DNA from: Mesobacillus jeotgali | GTDB lineage: Bacteria; Bacillota; Bacilli; Bacillales; Cytobacillaceae | Assembly (NCBI RefSeq): GCF_014856545.2 | Contig: NZ_CP109811.1 | Span: 1,792,001-1,856,000 of the forward strand | Length of the DNA: 64,000 nucleotides | Direction of reading: 5' to 3' | Part shown: positions 58,577 to 64,000 of the stretch, piece by piece | Layout of the letters: each line of letters starts with the position of its first letter | How positions within the stretch are numbered: position 1 is the stretch's first letter | Made by a program: the position numbers and the translations under genes | The notes under the pieces: model-generated | Told to the model about the DNA's origin: nothing | The model's input: the letters and a program-made list of their open reading frames with translations, nothing else | Database searches by the model: none

Positions 58577-58798
58577 ATACCCTTATCGAGAGGGAGAAGC
58601 CTGCATAAGGGTACGATACGCGCTGAAAGGTATCCTTATGAAGAGGGAGAAGCACGCATAAGGGTACGGATACGCGCTGAAAGATACCCTTATGAAGAGG
58701 TAGAAGGCCTCATAAAGGAACAATACTTGCCGAAAGACCCCCTTATAGAGAGGTGGCAGGCAACATAAGGGTGCGATAACCCTGCAAAGTACCCTTAC
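58577..58798. repeat. Tandem array C: about 53-bp units with the array A arms but new spacers
   Basis: ATACCCTTAT/GTATCCTTAT arms occur near 58577, 58630, 58684 and 58737, with a terminal GTACCCTTAC near 58789, so periods are 53, 54, 53 and 52. Each is paired with ATAAGGGTAC (or a one- or two-base variant) 18 nt later, and the next arm follows 14-16 nt after that. The spacer sequences (for example GATACGCGCTGAAAG) are unrelated to those of array A at 9501. It lies between ymdB and spoVS. Confidence 0.88.
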
Positions 58799-59024
58799 CT
58801 AGAACAAAACCTGTGCAACAGAATATATCGATAAAACTGTCCTTTCCCATTAAAAAATATTCAAACAATCCGCTCTAACAACAGTATCTCTCTTAATACT
58901 TACATGCTTTTTTTTACTGAAGGTCATATGTGGGCCTCCTCCTGAATATAGTAGCAGTGGAACAGACTAACCTGGATGTCCACTTAAGACATCCAGGACG
59001 GGATAAAATAAGGAGGAGCCAGGA
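58799..59024 (+). promoter_or_regulatory. spoVS upstream region with 5' leader hairpin
   Basis: CCTGGATGTC (58971-58980) and GACATCCAGG (58988-58997) form a perfect 10-bp stem with a 7-nt loop, ending 27 bases before the spoVS start. AGGTCAT (58921) and GAAT (58944) faintly resemble a sigma-H promoter, which spoVS uses in B. subtilis; I rate that weakly. No gene is seen here. Confidence 0.5.
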
Positions 59025-59285
59025 ATGGAGATATTAAAAGTTTCAGCAAAATCTAATCCTAATTCTGTAGCTGGTGCGCTTGCTGGAGTACTGCGCGAAA
59101 GAGGAGGCGCAGAAATTCAGGCTATCGGGGCGGGTGCATTGAATCAGGCCGTTAAGGCAGTAGCGATCGCAAGAGGGTTCGTAGCACCTAGCGGCGTCGA
59201 TTTAATTTGCATCCCGGCATTTACTGATATCCTGATTGATGGCGAAGAACGGACAGCCATTAAATTGATTGTTGAACCCAGATGA
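59025..59285 (+). CDS. spoVS: Stage V sporulation protein S
   Basis: An 86-residue small DNA/RNA-binding-type protein (Alba-like fold in the family) needed for coat assembly and septation control in sporulation. The sequence MEILKVSAKSNPNSVAGALA, then IGAGALNQAVKAVAIARGFV and IPAFTDILIDGEERTAIKL, is almost invariant across spore formers. AAGGAGGAGCC precedes the ATG. Confidence 0.98.
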   Translation: MEILKVSAKSNPNSVAGALAGVLRERGGAEIQAIGAGALNQAVKAVAIARGFVAPSGVDLICIPAFTDILIDGEERTAIKLIVEPR

Positions 59286-59415
59286 AAGCGCCAGCGTGCC
59301 TATAGATAGAGTAAGTCTTAAAAACCTGGAAGGGTAACTTTCTGCCTGTTTGCTACTGCAAGCAGGTTTCTTTTGTTTTTTGGTGTATTATGAATGTAAA
59401 AAGGAGGGTATTTTT

Positions 59416-60351
59416 GTGAAGATCTTTGATGCTCATTGTGATGTCCTATATAAATTATTTATGGATCCAACCCTTGAGTTCGCTAATTCACCGGGATTGC
59501 AGGTTAATCTTGAAAGGCTGAAGGCTTCGAACACAAAAGTACAATTATTTGCCATCTATGTGCCTGAATCCGTTCATCCTGACCTGAAATTTGAAGCTGC
59601 GCTCAGGATGGCAGATTTATTTTATGAAAAAGTCCTTACCCCTCATCCTCAAATCAGGCTGGTCAAGGACAGGGAGGACATTGATCAGCTCGCCGAGGAT
59701 AAAATCGGTGCGGTCCTGACTCTGGAAGGTTGTGACGCGATTGGGCAGGATTTATTAAAGTTGCGCACATTGCTCAGACTTGGAGTACGCTCAGTAGGCT
59801 TGACGTGGAACTATGGAAATTATGTGGCTGATGGTGCCCTGGAGGAACGGGGAGCTGGCCTTTCAAGATTTGGCCGTCAGGTTGTCCAACTTCTGAATGA
59901 TACTGGAACAGTCTGCGATGTCTCCCACTTATCTGAACAGGGGTTCTGGGATGTAATGGAGAGTGCTGAGCATGTCTTCGCATCTCATTCAAACTGTTAT
60001 TCGCTTTGCCGCCATCCGCGCAACCTTAAGGATAATCAGATCAATGCATTGATTGATCGTGATTCAGTGATTGGTGTTACCTTTGTGCCGGAATTTTTAT
60101 CAGGTAAAAAGGAATCCGCTTCAATTAATGATGTGATTCGCCATCTTGACCACATTTGTTCTCTTGGAGGAGAAAATCATGTAGGCTTTGGTTCTGATTT
60201 TGATGGAATTGAATTTACGGTAGGAAATCTTGAGGGTAATGAACAGTATGATAACCTTTGGAATGAACTTCAAAAATATTATTCTGATATACAAGTGCGT
60301 AAGTTCCTGCATAAGAATATGGCTTCCAGAATACCTGTTCTTAGTCGCTGA
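59416..60351 (+). CDS. Membrane dipeptidase family (M19) peptidase
   Basis: A 311-residue metallopeptidase related to renal dipeptidase. GTG 59416 follows AAGGAGGG by seven bases; the frame is open back to 59350 without support. IFDAHCDVLYKL holds the HxD zinc ligands, AVLTLEGCDAIG the bridging Glu, and CDVSHLSEQGFWDV and FASHSNCYSLCRHPRN two conserved His. No signal peptide or membrane anchor is seen, so it is probably cytoplasmic. The substrate dipeptide is unknown. Confidence 0.93.
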   Translation: MKIFDAHCDVLYKLFMDPTLEFANSPGLQVNLERLKASNTKVQLFAIYVPESVHPDLKFEAALRMADLFYEKVLTPHPQIRLVKDREDIDQLAEDKIGAVLTLEGCDAIGQDLLKLRTLLRLGVRSVGLTWNYGNYVADGALEERGAGLSRFGRQVVQLLNDTGTVCDVSHLSEQGFWDVMESAEHVFASHSNCYSLCRHPRNLKDNQINALIDRDSVIGVTFVPEFLSGKKESASINDVIRHLDHICSLGGENHVGFGSDFDGIEFTVGNLEGNEQYDNLWNELQKYYSDIQVRKFLHKNMASRIPVLSR

Positions 60352-60498
60352 ATTCTGTGTAGAAGAACAATTCCTAACCGTGATTGCAAGGTGGACAGGA
60401 TAAGAAACTTATAATATTTTAATAAATAAAAAAATATTCATATTTTAGTCAATAATTATTCTGAAAGGGTTGCTTTTTTATTCACATAGGTCTAGAAT

Positions 60499-60512
60499 TG
60501 TAAGCGTTTAGT
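60499..60512. promoter_or_regulatory. Candidate CcpA (cre) site upstream of korA
   Basis: TGTAAGCGTTTAGT matches the cre pattern TGWNANCGNTNWCA at 12 of 14 positions; the two mismatches are the final CA. It lies 137 bases before korA. Carbon control of a 2-oxoacid oxidoreductase would make sense. The region 60352-60648 otherwise holds no gene. Confidence 0.4.
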
Positions 60513-60648
60513 ACCATCCATTTGCTAGATTTCAGCACTAATTGCGAGATGTAAACCGCTTAATTCTAGTGAATTACTTGGAAAAGTGCTACACTTAATA
60601 ACGAAGCGTTTTTACATATTTTTTTACGTATCTAAAGGGGTGTAAGAG

Positions 60649-62382
60649 ATGATCAATCAACTTTCATGGAAAGTTGGCGGACAGCAGGGAGAAGGAATTG
60701 AATCTACCGGGGAAATTTTCTCTATTGCATTGAACCGTCTAGGCTACTACTTGTATGGCTACCGTCACTTTTCATCACGTATCAAGGGCGGACACACAAA
60801 TAACAAGATTCGAGTAAGCACTACAGAGGTTCGATCTATTTCTGACGATTTAGATATTCTTGTAGCTTTCGACCAGGAAACAATCGATGTAAACTACAAA
60901 GAATTGCATGAGAACGGCGTAATTATTGCTGATGCGAAGTTTGACCCAAAAAAGCCTGAGGATACTCAAGCTGCGATGTATGCGGTTCCATTTACCGAAA
61001 TGGCTACTGAATTGGGAACATCTCTTATGAAAAACATGGTTGCCATTGGTGCGACTAGTGCAGTTCTAGACTTGGATATCCAAGTTTTTGAAGAAGTCGT
61101 CCAGGAGATTTTCGGACGCAAAGGACAACAAGTTGTCGATAAAAATATGGAAGCCATCAAAGCTGGCTACGAATATACGAAAGAACAATTAGGCGGCGCT
61201 GAGACAATGCAGCTTGAAAAGGCTGATGGCCAGAAACGCCTGTTCATGATTGGCAATGATGCAATCGCTCTTGGAGCAGTAGCAGCAGGATGCCGTTTCA
61301 TGGCTGCATACCCAATCACACCTGCTTCAGAAATCATGGAATACCTGATCAAGAAACTTCCTGCCCTTGGCGGAACAGTCATTCAGACGGAAGATGAAAT
61401 CGCTGCTGTCACTATGACAATCGGTGCTAACTATGGCGGTGTACGTGCCCTTACAGCTTCTGCTGGACCAGGCCTTTCTTTGAAGATGGAAGCAATCGGT
61501 CTTTCAGGTATCACTGAAACACCGCTAGTGATTGTTGACACTCAACGTGGCGGCCCATCAACCGGACTTCCTACAAAACAGGAACAATCAGATTTAATGG
61601 CAATGATTTATGGAACGCACGGTGAGATTCCTAAAATCGTGTTTGCTCCAAGTACTGTTCAGGAAGCATTCTATGATGCAGCGGAAGCATTCAACCTTGC
61701 CGAGGAATATCAGTGCCCTGTCATTATGCTGACGGACCTTCAATTATCTCTAGGAAAACAGACAGTTGAACCGCTTGAGTTTGATAAAGTGGAAATCCGC
61801 CGCGGTAAATTGGCTACAGAAGCTCTTCCTGAAATCGATAATAAAGGCTACTTCAAGCGTTATGAAGTGACTGAAGATGGTGTATCACCACGCGTTATCC
61901 CAGGAATGAAGAACGGTATCCACCATGTTACTGGTGTTGAGCATGATGAAACAGGAAAACCTTCGGAATCCGCTGCTAACCGTATTGCGCAAATGGATAA
62001 GCGTATGCGTAAAATCAGCAATCTGAAGTTCAATACGCCAATCCACAAGAACGCTCCGCATGAGGAAGCTGATCTGTTGATCGTAGGTTTCAACTCTACA
62101 AGAGGTGCAATTGAAGAGGCAATGGGAAGACTTGAGAAGGATGGCCTGAAAGTTAACCACGCACATGTGCGCCTGGTACATCCATTCCCTGCTGATGAAA
62201 TGATGCAGCTTGTACAATCTGCAAAGAAAGTTGCAGTTATTGAAAACAATGCGACAGGACAGCTGGCAAACATCATGAAGATGAATGTCGGAAGTCATGA
62301 GAAGATCCATAAGATCCTCAAGTATGACGGAAATCCATTCTTGCCGCAGGAAGTCCACACAAAATGCAAGGAGTTGTTCTAG
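60649..62382 (+). CDS. korA: 2-oxoacid:ferredoxin oxidoreductase, fused gamma-alpha subunit
   Basis: A 577-residue KorA. The N-terminal gamma domain (LSWKVGGQQGEGIESTGEIF, about 1-180) is fused to the alpha domain (FMIGNDAIALGAVAAGCRFM onward, about 195-577), which has AAYPITPASEIMEYL. The complex with KorB decarboxylates 2-oxoglutarate or a similar 2-oxoacid using TPP and passes electrons to ferredoxin. No ferredoxin domain is present in either subunit. The pair lies before miaB, as in several other Bacillaceae. Confidence 0.95.
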   Translation: MINQLSWKVGGQQGEGIESTGEIFSIALNRLGYYLYGYRHFSSRIKGGHTNNKIRVSTTEVRSISDDLDILVAFDQETIDVNYKELHENGVIIADAKFDPKKPEDTQAAMYAVPFTEMATELGTSLMKNMVAIGATSAVLDLDIQVFEEVVQEIFGRKGQQVVDKNMEAIKAGYEYTKEQLGGAETMQLEKADGQKRLFMIGNDAIALGAVAAGCRFMAAYPITPASEIMEYLIKKLPALGGTVIQTEDEIAAVTMTIGANYGGVRALTASAGPGLSLKMEAIGLSGITETPLVIVDTQRGGPSTGLPTKQEQSDLMAMIYGTHGEIPKIVFAPSTVQEAFYDAAEAFNLAEEYQCPVIMLTDLQLSLGKQTVEPLEFDKVEIRRGKLATEALPEIDNKGYFKRYEVTEDGVSPRVIPGMKNGIHHVTGVEHDETGKPSESAANRIAQMDKRMRKISNLKFNTPIHKNAPHEEADLLIVGFNSTRGAIEEAMGRLEKDGLKVNHAHVRLVHPFPADEMMQLVQSAKKVAVIENNATGQLANIMKMNVGSHEKIHKILKYDGNPFLPQEVHTKCKELF

Positions 62383-62383
62383 G

Positions 62384-63250
62384 ATGGCGACTTTTAAAGA
62401 ATTTCGCAATAATGTAAAACCAAACTGGTGCCCAGGCTGCGGCGACTTCTCTGTCCAGGCGGCTATGCAGCGTGCTGCTGCCAATGTGGGTTTAGAGCCT
62501 GAAGACCTGGCAGTAATCTCTGGTATCGGCTGTTCAGGCCGTATCTCTGGATACATCAACTCATACGGTTTCCACGGAATTCATGGCCGTGCACTTCCAA
62601 TCGCTCAGGGCGTGAAGATGGCCAACCGTGATTTGACAGTCATCGCTTCCGGCGGTGATGGAGACGGCTTCGCGATCGGAATGGGACATACAGTCCATGC
62701 GATCCGCCGTAACGTTAATATCACTTACATTGTCATGGATAACCAGATTTACGGTTTGACGAAGGGACAAACTTCCCCACGTTCGGCTGCTGGATTCAAG
62801 ACAAAATCAACTCCTGCAGGTTCCATCGAGCAGGCTATTTCTCCAATGGAATTGGCTTTGACAGCTGGCGCTACTTTCGTGGCACAAAGCTTCTCGACAG
62901 ACCTTAAGGATTTGACTGCGCTGATCGAGGCTGGAATCAAGCATGAAGGGTTCTCACTAATCAACGTATTCAGCCCTTGTGTAACTTACAACAAGGTAAA
63001 TACTTACGATTGGTTCAAGGAAAACTTGACAAAGCTTAGCGATATCGAAGGATACGATCCTTCAAACCGTGAAGCAGCCATGCAGACATTGATGGAACAT
63101 AAGGGATTGGTTACAGGATTAATCTATCAAGATACAGAGCGTAAGTCTTATCAGGATCTGGTAAGCGGTTATTCTGAAACTCCTTTATCAAAAGCAGATC
63201 TTAAGCTTGATCAAGCTCATTTTGACAAGCTGGTTGCTGAATTCATGTAA
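62384..63250 (+). CDS. korB: 2-oxoacid:ferredoxin oxidoreductase, beta subunit
   Basis: A 288-residue TPP-binding subunit. ATG 62384 lies one base after the korA stop, with AAGGAG inside the korA end as its ribosome binding site; the upstream in-frame extension overlaps korA and is unlikely. WCPGCGDFSV holds two Cys for the iron-sulfur site, ISGIGCSGRISGY follows, and GGDGDGFAIGMGH with the Asn in VMDNQIYGLTKGQ forms the TPP/Mg site. Substrate specificity cannot be read from the sequence. Confidence 0.95.
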   Translation: MATFKEFRNNVKPNWCPGCGDFSVQAAMQRAAANVGLEPEDLAVISGIGCSGRISGYINSYGFHGIHGRALPIAQGVKMANRDLTVIASGGDGDGFAIGMGHTVHAIRRNVNITYIVMDNQIYGLTKGQTSPRSAAGFKTKSTPAGSIEQAISPMELALTAGATFVAQSFSTDLKDLTALIEAGIKHEGFSLINVFSPCVTYNKVNTYDWFKENLTKLSDIEGYDPSNREAAMQTLMEHKGLVTGLIYQDTERKSYQDLVSGYSETPLSKADLKLDQAHFDKLVAEFM

Positions 63251-63270
63251 TAAGCGAAGTGAGTTTCAAT

Positions 63271-63302
63271 AAAACCCCAATCGTCGAGGATTGGGGTTTT
63301 AT
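63271..63302 (+). terminator. Intrinsic terminator after korB
   Basis: AAAACCCCAATC and GATTGGGGTTTT form a perfect 12-bp stem with a 6-nt loop; the T tract is part of the stem. Confidence 0.9.
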
Positions 63303-63440
63303 TATTCTTGTAAAATCAAGCTTATTGGGATCTTTTGTGATTAGTATCACTCCAATTAGATAATCTATAGGGTAATATAATTGACTAGGACGGCTTTTTT
63401 ATCAAGAAAGCTGTATTTCCATTGCCTGCTATTGTTTTCA

Positions 63441-63468
63441 TTGATTGAAGAGTTTATACTATTATAAT
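63441..63468 (+). promoter_or_regulatory. Sigma-A promoter and short leader for miaB
   Basis: TTGATT at 63441-63446 and TATAAT at 63463-63468 are 16 bases apart. The leader of about 115 nt has a small AGGG/CCCT hairpin followed by TTTTTAT (about 63489-63509) and a longer GAAAGCA/TGCTTTC pairing (about 63516 with 63567). No other gene is seen in 63303-63591. Confidence 0.6.
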
Positions 63469-63591
63469 GTGTATATTTAATATTTTCAGGGTGATGCAGC
63501 CCTTTTTATCGTAGAAAGCAGAACTGTTAAAATAGCTCCGGCGAGGTTGAATCCTTCTGCCTGCTTGCTTTCTAATGAAAGGAGATCTGAA

Positions 63592-64000
63592 ATGAACGAG
63601 AATCAACGCTTGGAAGGCCAGAAAGTACAAACTGAAAATTCTTCGGACAAAAAATCCAGCAAGGATTACAGCAAGTACTTTGAAACAGTATATACAGCTC
63701 CATCATTGAAGGATGCAAAGAAACGCGGCAAAGAAGAAGTCAAGTACCATAAAGACTTTGACATCCCTGAAGAATTCATTGGTATGGGACAAGGGCGCAA
63801 ATTCTACATCCGTACATATGGATGCCAGATGAATGAGCATGACACAGAAGTCATGGCTGGTATATTCCTTGGTCTCGGATATGAACCTACTGACAGTGTC
63901 GAGGATGCGAATGTCATTCTACTGAATACATGTGCAATCAGGGAAAATGCTGAGAATAAGGTGTTTGGTGAACTTGGACATTTGAAGCACCTGAAAAGAG
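63592..64000 (+). CDS. miaB: tRNA-2-methylthio-N6-dimethylallyladenosine synthase, N-terminal part (3' truncated by window)
   Basis: A radical-SAM methylthiotransferase acting on A37 of tRNAs reading UNN codons. Only the first 136 codons are visible; the frame stays open to the window edge. ATG 63592 follows AAAGGAGATCTGAA. A polar N-terminal extension typical of Bacillus MiaB ([12 protein letters not shown]) precedes the MTTase domain, where [16 protein letters not shown] and [15 protein letters not shown] supply two of the three N-terminal cluster cysteines. Confidence 0.96.
   Translation, partial: MNENQRLEGQKVQTENSSDKKSSKDYSKYFETVYTAPSLKDAKKRGKEEVKYHKDFDIPEEFIGMGQGRKFYIRTYGCQMNEHDTEVMAGIFLGLGYEPTDSVEDANVILLNTCAIRENAENKVFGELGHLKHLKR

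Noticed and set aside
58470..58661. Open frame of 63 codons running into array C
   Set aside because: It is made partly of the tandem repeat, whose period is not a multiple of three, and has no ribosome binding site.
60545..60566. Second cre site (TGTAAACCGCTT) before korA
   Set aside because: The half-site spacing is off by one base from the CcpA consensus.

Overview
The window is a stretch of chromosome from a spore-forming member of the Bacillaceae. It follows the gene order of the rpsB-to-miaB segment of Bacillus subtilis almost gene for gene. Sporulation genes (dpaA/dpaB, spoIIIE, spoVS), the lysine/dipicolinate operon, a gram-positive PolC and Bacillus-type ribosome binding sites all support this. 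The species cannot be fixed from the sequence; a Bacillus, Mesobacillus or Cytobacillus-like organism fits. Every gene lies on the plus strand, consistent with one replichore read co-directionally with the fork.

Layout. (1) 1-9.4 kb: translation and envelope genes rpsB (3' end), tsf, pyrH, frr, uppS, cdsA, dxr, rasP, proS. (2) 10-14.4 kb: polC, the replicative polymerase. (3) 14.5-25 kb: rimP-nusA-ylxR-ylxQ-infB-ylxP-rbfA, then truB-ribF-rpsO-pnp (ribosome assembly, transcription elongation, RNA decay). (4) 25-33.5 kb: ylxY, mlpA, ymxH and the dipicolinate/diaminopimelate cluster dpaA-dpaB-asd-dapG-dapA. (5) 33.6-39 kb: RNase J2-like rnjB, tepA, ylzJ, spoIIIE. (6) 39.3-46.3 kb, the part least like B. 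subtilis: a GntR regulator, a four-gene BMP/Nup-type nucleoside ABC importer and a membrane diguanylate cyclase. (7) 46.5-54.3 kb: ymfF-ymfH-ymfI-ymfJ-ymfK-rodZ(ymfM)-pgsA-cinA. (8) 54.5-64 kb: recA, rny, ymdB, spoVS, an M19 dipeptidase, korA-korB and the 5' end of miaB.

Two essential or core genes, proS and recA, each carry an apparent single-base deletion that breaks the reading frame while both halves stay well conserved. Sequencing or assembly error is the simplest explanation.

The most unusual non-coding content is three intergenic tandem arrays (9.5, 27.6 and 58.6 kb). All three have the same geometry: a 10-bp arm, about 15 nt, the inverted 10-bp arm, then 17-18 nt, giving a 52-53 bp period. 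Two of them use the same arm (ATAAGGGTAC) with different spacer sequences; the third uses a different arm (TGACAGGTTT-like). The period is close to five helical turns. They are not CRISPRs and do not look coding. Two further classes of dispersed Bacillaceae-type GC-rich fold-back repeat occur at 0.4, 3.0 and 22.7 kb.

Regulatory signals that can be read directly include a LexA box and sigma-A promoter before recA, a perfect palindrome before the GntR gene, a sigma-K-like promoter before dpaA, an attenuator-like hairpin before rimP, and many intrinsic terminators.
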